Shown piece after piece: positions 53,751 through 64,000 of a stretch of DNA of 64,000 nucleotides (the first letter of the stretch is position 1; each line of letters starts with the position of its first letter). A program made the translations under genes and the position numbers. The notes under the pieces were generated by a model that was given only the letters and a program-made list of their open reading frames with translations, searched no databases and had not been told where the DNA came from. Origin of the DNA: Pestalotiopsis fici W106-1 (lineage: Eukaryota > Ascomycota > Sordariomycetes > Amphisphaeriales > Sporocadaceae). The stretch spans positions 1,178,001 through 1,242,000 of the forward strand of contig NW_006917098.1 in assembly GCF_000516985.1 (NCBI RefSeq), in the 5' to 3' direction.

Positions 53751-56700
53751 ATGGGTCCCGGGAAACGAAAAGCGGAAGACTACGATGGAATTGACATGGA
53801 AAGACGACGCAAAATGGCCAGTCGGAAGACGACGACGGACAGGAACGATACGAACACACTACCATCAACGATACTTAGCCCAGATGCTACACTCGAAAGC
53901 CCAAGTCAAAGTATTGCCCAACATGGTTCCCAATTCGCTGGCAACTGTAAGGTATCTGGAAATGGAAACGTCCATCAAGGCAACAACATCAACAACAACA
54001 ACAACACTATCAACCACCACCACACAACGGACCAATGTCTTGCCGACCTTCGCATCACAGATCCTCGCCACGATAAGCAGCGCATCCAGGAAGTCAAAGG
54101 CGGCTTGATCCAAGACTCCTATATCTGGGTGCTCGAGAATTCTGATTTCTGTCAATGGCTTGGCAACGAGAACAGCCACTTGCTCTGGGTCAAAGGCGAC
54201 CCAGGCAAAGGCAAGACGATGCTCCTTTGCGGCATTATCGACCATTTAAAGAAATCACAAGCCGAGGGAAAGGTTCTCTCCTACTTCTTTTGCCAAGCCA
54301 CTGATGAGCGCATTAATACTGCCACCTCCGTAGCGCGCGGTCTTATCTTTATGCTTTGCAGCCAAGATGCATCTCTTATGTCTCATCTCAAAAATCATTA
54401 CGATCCAGCTGGCAAGGCGCTTTTTGAAGACGCGAATGCGTGGCATGCGTTATCCGAGATATTCACAGACATACTCCAAGACCCTACACTCCAGGGGGTC
54501 TGCCTCGTAGTCGACGCTTTAGACGAGTGTGTAAAAGGTCTCCCACAACTGCTCGATCTGATAATCCAAACCTCACGGTTGCCTCACACAAAATGGCTCG
54601 TCTCAAGCCGTAATTGGACGGATATTGAAGAGAAGCTGTGCGATGTGGCGCATAGGTTATCGCTAGAGCTGAATGCGAAGTCGGTTTCTGCGGCCGTGGA
54701 AAGCTATATCCAGTTTAAAGTTTCCGAGCTTACGCGGATAAAGGGCTACCAACAGGGAATCGCTAATGAAGTGCGCCAATACCTGTCATCACACGCCGAC
54801 GACACTTTTCTTTGGGTCGCCTTGGTTTGTCACGAGCTCGGAAACAGTAAAGTTCGATCGAGGCATACACATGATGTACTGAAATCGTTCCCACCGGGCC
54901 TTGATCCGCTGTATCAAAGGATGGTAGAATACAATACCGTTTCGAGAGATGCACAAGCTTGTCGTGAGATCCTAGCTCTTCCTTCGACAGTATATCGACC
55001 TGTTAGCGTGGATGAATTGCAGGGTTTGACCCAGTCTGTCAAGGAAATCGAGAATCTTAGTCAAGAGGAGGTTCTCGAAGTTATCGCAGCATGTGGTTCC
55101 TTTTTGACGCTTCGAGACAGCATCATCTTCTTCGTCCATCAGTCTGCGAAGGATTTCCTGCTCAAGAAAGCAAGCAATACGATCCTAAGCTCTAGTATTG
55201 AAAACCAACAGTTCAAGATCTTCGCAGACTCTTTAGATCTTCTTAGCAATACCTTGAAACAGGACATTTACGATCTGCGCGCACCTGGCTATCCTATCGA
55301 CCAAGTCAAAATCCCTTATCCCGACCCGCTGGCGAGCTCTCGCTACTCTTGTGCCTATTGGGTAGATCATCTTCAAGACGCAGGACTTGTGCACGCAAGA
55401 TCAGTGCTTACCAGCGTTCCGAGATTTCTGAAGACCAAATACCTTTACTGGCTTGAGGCTCTTAGTTTGATGCACAACGTTCCTGAAGGTGTCAAAGCAA
55501 TACAAAAGCTAGAGAGAATGATGGTAAGTATATAATTCTGGCATAGAGTCCTGCTAAAAGGATAAACAAATAGACTGATATCTTATAGGCCAATAATGAC
55601 TCCGAGGAGCTGAAGGATCTATCCAAAGATGCTCGTCGTTTCCTTCTTGCACAGAAGAGAGGGTTTGAATTGGCTCCGCTGCAAGTCTACTCCTCCGCTC
55701 TTATTTTCAGTCCCACGAACAGTCTGATCAGGCGCTGCTTCAGCCACAAAATCCCTGCTTGGGTCAAGCTAGCACCCAAGGCTGGAACAGAATGGAGTGC
55801 TTGCCTGCAGACGATAGAGGGCCATAGGAACAGGTCAATCACCGCAGTCAGTTTCTCTGTTGATGGTAGGCAAATTGCATCAAACTCGAGTGACATGACC
55901 GTCAAGCTGTGGGATGCCACTTCAGGCAATTGTCTTCGAATACTCAAGGGGGAAGGTGCTTGGCTCATAGAAGTGCTTTCATTCTCACCAGATGGTAAAC
56001 GCATTGTGCTGGGAAGCACTTCAGGCATCGAAATCCGAGATACCGACTCGGGGAATATAGTGAAAAAGCTTGACTGCCTTGTGCGAACAGTCGCTTACTC
56101 ACTCGATGGCCAGAAAATCGCTTCCGGTGGCGATAGTATCGTCCAGATCTGGAATGCTCATTCTCTTGAGCTTTTACATGCATCTGACACCGGCGGTGGG
56201 TCAATAAGCTCGATCTCCTTCTCCGCGAGCTGTTTGCGATTTGGATTAGAATCATGGAATCCAAACACAACCACCATTTTCCATCTCAAGGATACCACAA
56301 GTGAATTGGCGACACTTTTCAAAATAAATGGTAAAGCAACTTCAATGGCATTCTCATCCGACGGTGGAAAAGCCGTGTTGGGTTTTGACAGTGGCGCCCT
56401 CGAAGTCTGGGACACTACTTTAGGCCAATGTGTACAACACCTCAAAGCGGACCAATGTTACATCAGTTCGGTGGCATTCTCGCCTGACTGCCTGCAAGTC
56501 GTATCGGGCTCTAGTAGAAGTGTCCAGGTTTGGGATATTGCAACAGGCCAACGCGCAAGGTCTTATAAGACCAGTGACCATGTCAACGTCGTAACCTTTT
56601 CACCAGATGGCGGACGAGTTGTGGCAGGGTCCGATACCTTTCAAATATGGGACAACTTTTTACATGACTATGAATCACTGCATGAAGGCCATGAAAAGGA

Positions 56701-57130
56701 GGTCATAAAGTTGGACCTATCCCCCGACCTCTCACAAATTGCATCGAGCTCGGATGATGGAACCGTCAAGATCTGGGATTCGGCCTCGGGCGATTGTGTG
56801 CGAACTTTTATAGGCCATGACGGACAGACAGGTTGCATCTTCTTCTCGCCTGATGGGAAAAAGATTGCATCGGGCTCAAGCGACAATACCATCAGAATTT
56901 GGGACATCACGTCCAACAACTGCATAGTGGCAATTCCAACAGGTCACGCGGACGGCCCACCCTTGCCCAGGCGAAAGGACAACATGTATTCAATTACTTT
57001 TTCAGATGATGGACAACACGTCAAATCAGAATTCACGGCACGAGGCTTCTATAGGGGAGACCTCCGTAGGCTTGGCTGTCAAAATGTAGGAATAAGTGGA
57101 GCGCTTCTCCACACATGTATATATCTTTGA
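53751..57130 (+). CDS. NACHT-WD40 NLR
   Basis: NLR-type STAND receptor of the NWD class known from HET-E/HET-D. Exon 1 (53751-55523) and exon 2 (55589-57130) are joined by a 65-nt intron and encode 1104 aa. The N-terminus is basic, then very Gly/Asn-rich (QFAGNCKVSGNGNVHQGNN, about residues 61-79, followed by an Asn run), with no HET or lipase domain. NACHT: P-loop GDPGKGKT at 149-156 and Walker B CLVVDALDEC at 251-260; FFVHQSAKDFLL marks the end of the NTPase part. At least eight WD40 repeats follow (SDMTVKLWDATSGNC, DGTVKIWDSASGDC, DNTIRIWDITSNNC). Repeats are diverged, not the near-identical hypervariable type. The frame stops at 57130 before the usual C-terminal segment, which lies in another frame downstream. 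Confidence 0.88.
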
Positions 57131-57169
57131 CCACCCAACCTTTGTTGGATGTGAACAACTCAACTAATA

Positions 57170-57589
57170 CAACAACTATTACCCATACCTATCATATCTT
57201 TTCACATTGGCCACCCGGGGGGAAACATCAGCAGAGTTTACAGTATAGCTTCAGGTACCTGCATAGCGACACAAGAGGAGGGACAGGGGCATATAATCGG
57301 CTTTCCCGATAGCGGTCGACAAAATGGGTCAACCTCAAGTAACGAGACTGTCCCAGTATGGAAAGTGGCTCGATTCACTCATGATTGGATAATCTTGGAC
57401 GGTAGACCAGTCTTATGGTTACCTAAGGAATTCCGACCAGTTGATGACTTTTCGGGATTCAAGGCTGCAGGATCTATGGTTGCAATCGGCACCAGTCTTG
57501 GTAGAGTTCTGATCATGAGATTCGCGCTGGATGGCGATGAGGCATTACCACTTCTCAAGGATTGGCGGACTGGTAAAAGAGAAACATGA
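57170..57589 (+). other. probable C-terminal segment of the NACHT-WD40 gene, out of frame
   Basis: Open frame with WD40-tail features: GGNISRVYSIASGTCIATQE, TVPVWKVARF and then HDWIILDGRPVLWLPKEFRP, the last corresponding to the WLPxEYRP segment that ends many fungal NACHT-WD40 proteins. It stops at 57587-57589. It is not in frame with the exon ending at 57130 and I could not find a convincing intron joining them. Either a splice site is missed or a shift has cut off the end of the receptor. Confidence 0.6.
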
Positions 57590-57673
57590 GGGCCGTATAC
57601 GACAAAATACAGTGGCTTAGCAACTGTTTACTCCTGAGCTCTACACCCCAATAGGAGCTGCTGTGGGCGGAAT

Positions 57674-57717
57674 CAGTACTCAGGTGGGTGACCACCGGGG
57701 AATCCTCGGTGTTGTAT
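57674..57717 (+). pseudogene. 5S rRNA 3'-half fragment with Pol III-like T run
   Basis: ATCAGTACTCAGGTGGGTGA, CCACCGGGGAATCCTC and GGTGTTGTAT match the 3' half of 5S rRNA and are followed directly by eight T (57717-57724), as at a Pol III terminator. The 5' half is not adjacent; the nearest 5' half on the same strand is at 52897, on the other side of the NACHT-WD40 gene. Confidence 0.72.
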
Positions 57718-57724
57718 TTTTTTT

Positions 57725-58522
57725 GTCTGCTCTTCTTTTTCTCTCTATTTTTGTTTATAATTTAGAATCATGTCTCAGGTATTGCCATCACTGGATAGAT
57801 TTGTTGTTCTTTTGACCTTGCTTATGGCTGATTGTTGCAACTTTTGGTTCTTTCCAAGACAAGTTTTGTGGGCTTAATTCACCATACGTACATAGTCTCT
57901 ACAAATTATAATTACTTGCTAGATGCGTGCGTCGATAATGAAGTATGACGGCAACGCAGATACTTTCGAGAGCACATCATCTCTTCTCGACCGCTCTCTT
58001 GGTGTGACAATGCCAAAAGTTCTTGCTAGCTCAGCCAAGTACTTTACATTATATGACAGCCTGCCATAAGACTGCAGGAACTTTTCGACCCGTTGTCTTA
58101 GATTGGGTAGGTATCAATTTCAGGCGCCTTGAAATCTTTCAGCCCGGCTGAGAGCTGAGTAAAACTTTAACATTTAAATTGATGCTACTGCGGCAGACAG
58201 CGAGGCTCCCGCTGATAAATGAGGTCTTCTTGTGTCCTAGAGCTAAGACACACGCATAACGTTGAGCCAATTAGAAATAATTGTCAGAATCTAGGACTAA
58301 ATTATGCCTAGTTTCATGGATTTTCACGAGGAAGGCAACTTCTACGAGTAATATCGGTGTGTTGACCTCACTTTTCTCATGGGTATTTAAAGTCCTTTCA
58401 TGTTTTCACTCACAATGAATGATCTCTTGGCCTTCCATCACAAATCTACAATGATGAACGACCTCCGAAATTATTTCTCATCTACTAAAAGTTACCTTTA
58501 AACCTCATAATCACCTGCAATA
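57725..58522. other. intergenic; promoter of the secreted-protein gene
   Basis: AT-rich; no gene is seen. A TATTTAAAG box at about 58384 could serve the gene at 58523. Confidence 0.45.
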
Positions 58523-59208
58523 ATGCGCTTCACTACCACTCTTGTAGGCTTGTTTGCCCTCGGAAGTGCCACCGCCGCCCACTTGCGCCTCCCTGAAGGT
58601 TTGCCCGATGGCCATTACTCGGGCGACGGCACGATTGACCCCAAGACTGGCTTTGCAAGGTACAAATATCTCGGGCCCATTGACGAGTATGCCCTGAGAA
58701 ACAGGACCCTGGAGAGTCGGAATGAGGAGAGGATCGGTAGCCGTGATTCTTGGAATGGGATCAAGTGCAACGGACGCGGCGCTGGTGATAGCGTGTCGAT
58801 TGCACAGCAGGCGTTTGCGGCGCATTTTGACGGTTACACATTCAGTAACAAATGGGTCAAGACCTTTAAGGGTTCCACGCAAGCATTGTAAGCCAAGATT
58901 GCAATCCCTCCCCCTCGTTCCCTTGTTGCTCTCTCTTGCTCCTTCTCTCGCGAATCCCATGTCTAGCAACAAATCGGCAGTGAAAAAATCATCAAGTCTA
59001 GTTTCTATCAATGAATATTTTCTGACCTTGGATACCCCTTTCTAGCGCATGCAACTATGGGGGAGTCCAGACCGTGCATAGGAGCGACTTCGAGGACAGA
59101 ATGGGAGGCGTAGATTCTATTTGCGGTTCCGGACAGGCCGGTTGGTATGAGGACCATGAGTGGAAGTTGAATTATGGAAGAGACTTTATCAACAGCCAAG
59201 TCTGTTAG
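58523..59208 (+). CDS. small secreted four-cysteine protein, unknown function
   Basis: Two exons, 58523-58887 and 59046-59208, with a 158-nt intron, give 175 aa. The start MRFTTTLVGLFALGSATAA is a clear signal peptide. The mature part has a dibasic-poor acidic N-segment and a C-terminal domain with exactly four cysteines (GIKCNGRG, FACNYGG, SICGSGQAGW and the terminal QVC), allowing two disulfides. The last residue is Cys. Size, secretion and cysteine number are those of fungal effector-like proteins, but I recognise no family. It lies 0.9 kb after the NLR and the 5S 3'-half. Confidence 0.8.
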
Positions 59209-60377
59209 ATTTTGTGCAGACATCCAGGTCTGGAACGGTGGTTGTGCGGGATAGGCAAGTGTATAGCCCTGGCTGGGCATATTTGAGCATTCAGACCTTA
59301 GTTGTATTCTCCATCGTCATTTGTTCCATTGTCATCAAAGTCAACATACCTCATTCAACATAGGGGTTGGTATTTTTCAGCTCTATATACTATCCGCGTT
59401 ACTTTAGAATTCTTTGAAAGTCTTCGCTGCAAGTAGGTTGAAAAAACGAGTCGGCAGTTCTCAATATTGAGCAAAAGGAACTGAGCGTATGATATGTACC
59501 CTATAATATATCGCATCCGTCACGACTCCCGCCTTTGGTTTTCAAGGATCGTTGCCACAACGCCATCTCCCTTTGTGCTAACAATTTTATCAGGAACTGT
59601 GAACACGGAACAATCAGGCTCAATTTGTACCAAGGTTGTCCATCAACTCCACGTTGTCCACTCCATGAACTATTGTTCCCACTTCATATACTTCTCGTGG
59701 CGCGAATACAGCTAGTGGTCTTGGCAAGCAGATTCGACACGAAGCTGTGCCTCGATACTTGGAGCAGAAATTCGAAGAGGATGACTTAAACAATAGAAAG
59801 GACTGGGGATCTTGGCTATTTCATACGGAGCGGGCTATCTCACATGGCCATCTCACAGGAGATGTCTAAACAATGAATATCATAGTACCTTCATGGATGT
59901 TCGTAAGCACTCTAAAACTCAATCAAGACCAATCACACCTCAGATATGTATTTTTAACAATAACTGCCTGTTTCAGAGGTCCATTATGGTAGTTTTTCAA
60001 TCTGTCTTTTGTTTTCTTTTGGAAAGTCGACCCAAATTGGTAATAGCTGGTGATGATCTTTTACCATCAACTCATCAGAATGTGTTATGCGAATATCTCA
60101 CAGGAACCCCATTGATACATCGCTGCATTCGTTTACTCGGCATAAAGAGAAATAATGCTTCAGCATACACGAAGGATTATGCTCATCAATTATGCCTGAC
60201 CATTCCTGAATTGATGACCATAATATCAATTATCGACACTATGAACAACACAAAGATGCGGAAAGACCTGGATCTCCATCGAAGGACCTACCACTACCAA
60301 AGAGTTTGAGCTCAGATGCACTTTTCTGTCATTTAACTTATAAAGACAAGGCGACCAAAATACGACACATTTAGCGT
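59209..60377. other. intergenic, possible decayed coding traces
   Basis: Short frames such as AVPRYLEQKFEEDDLNNRKD (about 59737-59800) look protein-like but cannot be extended or identified. No gene is called. Confidence 0.4.
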
Positions 60378-62473
60378 TCATGAAAACAAAGCTTGGTCTT
60401 CAAATCCAGTTGCCAACTGGTCTCTCGTGTAAATCATGTTGCAGCCCAGCAGGCTCTCTGCAGTACTCCCAAGTATTCTAACCCGTGGATCGTTCAGCAT
60501 GAGAATCCAAGGCGGAAGACCCCTGACAATCTGCTGGAAAGGTTGCACCCCGTGGAGTGGAGACATCGTCAGATACATCTTGTTCAAGCACACTCACCGT
60601 CTGGGTAAGTTCAGCTGAGTCGTGCTCAACTGCGCAGTCTCCGAGGGATTCATTAGATGAGTACAGTCCGAGGTCGCTATGGCGGCATTTCTTATGGTCC
60701 TTTCTTGTTGCCAATCGCATGATCTTCTTCCCGAGTGTGGGACTCCAGAGTCTGCTTGAAGACCTTCGATGGACTGGTGAAGGACTACGACCCATCCACT
60801 CTGACTCGCTCAAGTTGGTAGACGCAAGCGGCGATACAGCAAGCTCTCCAAAGAGAGTGCTTTCTGAGGCGGAAACGGGGACACGGGGACGCATTTGGCG
60901 CGAAGAATGTAAAACTAGAGGGCTTGTGAATTGCGCAATTTGATGCTCAAGAACGCTGTCGGTCGTGGATAAATATCTCTCTGGCGGTGGGAGAGCCTGC
61001 GAAGAAGAAGAAGCCACAGAGGAGGGCGAGGAACGCTCATAGTCAGAGAAGGAGTTGCCTTCTCCCATCTCAGGCTTCCTTTGAGGCAGCTCCACCATGG
61101 ATGGAATTGAGCTGAGCACAGTACGTGCCGTTCCGACCCGGATATCCTCATCTAGTAGGTTGCCGTTGTCGACATAATTGGCGACAGACGGCGTGAGTGA
61201 TGGACAAGTAGAATGGACTGAAGATTGAGAGGCATGCCGTGATCTCGGTTTGGGAGGATCTGGAAGTGGTCGGTTGTAAATATCTTCCTCTACCGGGTCC
61301 TCGGGAGTTTTGATTGACTGTCGACCATCATCCACAGTTGAGACAACATCCAGGAGCTCTGGACGACCCCCCTAAGAGTCGCCCTTTGCAGCCACATCTA
61401 TTGTATTTTCATTCAAGCTTGATCCTTCCGGCCCGCAGACGACCGAGTTGGTATAGGTCTCACTTTCGAAGACAAAGTCAGTAGTTGTCGATGCGATTCC
61501 TGCAGGTTGTCCGCTTTCGCTGATAGGCGATTCGCTTCCTGTAGAGCAGTCTGAGTCGATCGTGGGTAGGAGAAATCTGGATTCGGATTGCGGAATGAGG
61601 TTCAATTGTAGCATGTACTTCATTGATCTGTAATGAAAACGGAACGAAGCGAAAGGGGCGTCCTTGGGATCGATGAGAAGCCAGTCATAGTAGTTGGCGT
61701 CTTGAGGGTTCTCGACAAGTCCCCCGCTTGGTGAGCTGTCTTGATCAATACCTGATTCTGAAGATGGGAGGAAGGGATATTTTACGCGATTCCATATCTT
61801 TCCTGGTTACGGAATTCGGCCATCTTGGGAGCACGCCGCCTACGGCCTTTGGAGCGAAACACCTGGACCTCAATCATACCACCATCCTCCGCGGCAGATT
61901 GTGTGTCCAAAGCTGGCATGAAGAAGAAGTATCTCGTTTCTATACCGATCGTTCGTCCTTCTGTATCCATGCTGGTGTTGGTCCATCTCTCTCCCGGCTC
62001 ATACAGAGCTCTGACCACGGTGCCACCGATAGGCTGCTGTGGTTGGGTCTTCTTTTCAATGTCGCCCAGAATCCCCCATGACGTAATGAGCGCGCCGTTC
62101 ATGAACATTTTAAAGTACAGGTGGGTTGCTGGAGGTGGTGTTCGGATGATGCTGTATTTTAACCAGAACTGGTCACCTGTGTTGATAATTAGCAGGCCTT
62201 CTTATCGCGTACATGGAATACCTGTAATGTGACGAATGGAACGGACTTACCAGGCATGGACGGGACATAGACTGAAATGCGAGGGTTGGTTTTCTTCTGT
62301 CGTGCCGGATCTCCATCTGAGATGATTGAGGAGTCGGCTGCTTTCGGGCTTCCGCTGTCAGTGTCTGGCGACACAAGATGGACCGAGGATCCATCCGGGT
62401 GAGGGTACTCGGGCAGGCTCTTTGCATCGGCGCTGGCAACGACAGAAATATCTATTCCCCGGAAAATGGGCAT
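60378..62473 (-). CDS. conserved-looking fungal protein of unknown function, internal TAG
   Basis: Exons 62473-62251, 62176-61786 and from 61735, with introns of 74 and 50 nt. ATG 62473 starts MPIFRGIDISVV. A folded domain reads DQFWLKYSIIRTPPPATHLY, FKMFMNGALITSWGILGD, IEVQVFRSKGRRRRAPKMAE, then YYDWLLIDPKDAPFASFRFH YRS. The frame meets TAG at 61374-61372 after AAKGDS, giving a 325-aa product, yet continues in the same frame with GGRPELLDVVSTVDDGRQSI and about 250 codons of Ser/Pro-rich disordered sequence. A 65-nt GTGAGT...CAG intron (about 60600-60536) then leads to QIVRGLPPWILMLNDPRV and a stop at 60378. So the TAG is either a nonsense mutation, part of an undetected intron (it ends CTTAG), or a readthrough site. 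I do not recognise the family. Confidence 0.65.
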
Positions 62474-63293
62474 CTTGAGTAGCTGACAAACGTTGATGTG
62501 GAAAATTTGATAAAAATGACGGTTTCGCTCGGAATTGCTGGATGGCTACCTCGTGTAATCCTGCGACCAAACGAACGTCGCAAGTAGGATTGGAATGACG
62601 AAACTTGGGTGGGTGTGTGCCTCAGGAGGCCTGAGTGAACAAACGAGGACCAAGGTGCAATGTGGTCTTTCGGCGCATTCAAGGTTCAGCAGACTGAAGG
62701 AAGTAAAAAGGACGAAGCTATCAAGGTGTTTGCCACGCCCCTACTTAAGCTTCTATGGGTGAGTTTCGCGGAAGGCGCAATGCATGCGATTTTTGAGTAC
62801 CCCAATGGAATAATCACTTCTTACATACAGAAGGTTGGCAGCAGTATCGATCTTTATCAAAACCGCATTTTTCCAAGGCAAAACAAAATGACAATTATAA
62901 AGGGCATGGGCGTCTCTGGTCGGGGCCCTTTGAATTTAAACTCATATCCTGTGTAAGCGTCAATTGGACTCGTCACACAAAAGATAATGGTGCATTTTCA
63001 GAACTCCCTGATGATGTTCCCTTGTCCATTTATTTAATTTTTCAGGCTCGTTTCGGCTGTGATCAACATTTGCAACGTTGAATCCATGATACTGAAGGCA
63101 TTGGGTTTATGGCGCCAAATGATCATGTTCTCCACATCATGTTGATGCCCGAACAGTACGGCACTGAAATCATGACGGGCTTGATCCATGTTCTTGCACA
63201 ATGATTCTATTCCCTTCTAACAACCGATACCTCATATGTACACGTCCGGAAAGAGGTCGAAAGCGGTGTTTTTCCCATGTCATCCTATTGCAA
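62474..63293. other. intergenic
   Basis: Promoter of the minus-strand gene ending at 62473 and 3' flank of NDUFS5. The plus-strand frame 62660-62956 has no recognisable features. Confidence 0.5.
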
Positions 63294-63726
63294 TCATTTC
63301 TCGAGAACCTTCTTCGTGTCGTCGTCCTTGTCTAACAGTCCCAAATTCCTTATTTGACCTGCAGTCGGTGCGCTGTCGCGTCCTGCAGAGGACTCGGCTT
63401 TCCTAAAAGCAGATTGGAGTGCTCTTGTTCTGGCAGCCTGTAGTGACTCGTCTGATTAGCTTTCCATCTCTAATTCCATTGGGCGCTGGACGCTCTGACC
63501 TCCTTCTTGTGGTGCAGGCACTCGTAGTAATCCTCTAGGATTGGAGCGCACTTCTTCTTTCCCGAGTCATCCTCGGCAGATGTGTTGACGACGTAGCAAG
63601 TCAGAACTTCTTGCCAGAAGGGAAAGCATCGGCCGGGGCCTGTAGATCGCGATGAGGTCAGTAAATGGAGCAATTGATGGTGGGGCGGGTGTCTTTACCT
63701 CCATGCAGACCGTAGCCGGAAGCCAT
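63294..63726 (-). CDS. NADH:ubiquinone oxidoreductase subunit NDUFS5 (15 kDa)
   Basis: Accessory subunit of mitochondrial complex I, facing the intermembrane space. Exons 63726-63699, 63639-63500 and 63437-63294, with introns of 59 and 62 nt, give 103 aa. The product starts MASGYGLHGGPGRCFPFWQE and carries the twin CX9C pattern of the family (CFPFWQEVLTC and CAPILEDYYEC), followed by LHHKKE and a charged C-terminus ending LLDKDDDTKKVLEK. All splice sites are canonical and keep frame. It is a core gene, marking the right edge as ordinary genome. Confidence 0.94.
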
Positions 63727-64000
63727 TGTGAATAATGAAGCGTGAACAGCGGTGCTGGCGTTGTGCAAGAATCAATTGAGCGCCCAAGACTGTTCGCTTC
63801 ACGAGATGGACGCTTGACGTTGCGACGGGATCACGGAGCTGGCCCAAGTTCAATGGTAGATTCGGGCTTTGTGGCTGCAAAAGTGGAGCTCGGGCCACGG
63901 TTCGCATCCCTGTTGTGGCGCACGGAGCTTCTTGTCCCCCAATTGACGTCGACGTGTAAGTAATAGAAGCCGAGTCGTGAATTCTGACGATTTAGCACCC
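63727..64000. other. upstream flank of NDUFS5
   Basis: Promoter side of NDUFS5. The short plus frame at 63742-63963 is not supported as a gene. Confidence 0.45.

Noticed and set aside
23308..57717. Calling the whole block a Starship
   Set aside because: Split 5S ends and NLR cargo fit, but no DUF3435 captain gene or target duplication is visible, so it stays a hypothesis rather than a feature.
59812..60309. 165-codon plus-strand frame
   Set aside because: AT-rich, no recognisable domain and no signal peptide; flanking frames are equally open.
62660..62956. 98-codon plus-strand frame
   Set aside because: No domain or supporting splice structure, and it lies in the promoter of the minus-strand gene.
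1..64000. tRNA genes and CRISPR arrays
   Set aside because: I looked for B-box-like GGTTCGANTCC on both strands and for spaced direct repeats and found none that could be supported.

Overview
The window comes from a filamentous ascomycete, most likely a Sordariomycete and perhaps Hypocreales. The evidence is short GT-AG introns of about 45-90 nt, fungal families such as GtaA glutaminase, class I mannosidase, STAND/NACHT proteins and DAL5-type permeases, and RIP-like stop codons in decayed genes. A run of 100 N (26986-27085) marks an assembly gap. Gene models were built by eye from reading frames and splice signals.

Left part (1-21 kb) is mostly core genome: a secreted glutaminase (375-2969, minus), a decayed unknown gene (4313-5166, minus), an unrecognised four-exon gene (5317-6154), a Golgi/ER alpha-1,2-mannosidase (6762-8545, minus), a dead cell-surface protein gene (9003-9584), a 260-bp MITE (11085-11344), a Tra2-like splicing factor (12184-13423), a large acidic low-complexity protein (15238-19082) and an FNR/OXNAD1-like oxidoreductase (19419-20620, minus).

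Middle part (21-58 kb) looks like an accessory region. It holds a STAND N-terminal-domain protein (21378-22704), a NACHT-ankyrin NLR whose 3' end is frameshifted and decays through the gap into an ankyrin/ZZ-finger relic (24295-27425), a flavin L-amino-acid oxidase (28003-30664), an ankyrin protein with a large uncharacterised C-terminal domain (32422-37112), relics of a TPP enzyme, a fungal rhodopsin-type membrane protein, a TPR protein and an alpha/beta hydrolase, a methyltransferase (39410-40421, minus), a probable catabolic set (MFS permease, TauD dioxygenase, tautomerase, acyl-CoA thioesterase, MBL-fold hydrolase; 43-52 kb) and a NACHT-WD40 NLR (53751-57589). Four half-length 5S rRNA fragments lie in this region: two 5' halves on plus at 23308 and 52897, one 3' half on plus at 57674 and one 3' half on minus at 46873. 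One reading is that the accessory block entered a 5S gene.

Right part (58-64 kb) holds a small secreted four-cysteine protein (58523-59208), a conserved unknown protein with a TAG inside its coding frame (60378-62473, minus) and the complex I subunit NDUFS5 (63294-63726, minus). I found no tRNA, no CRISPR array and no transposase or tyrosine-recombinase gene.
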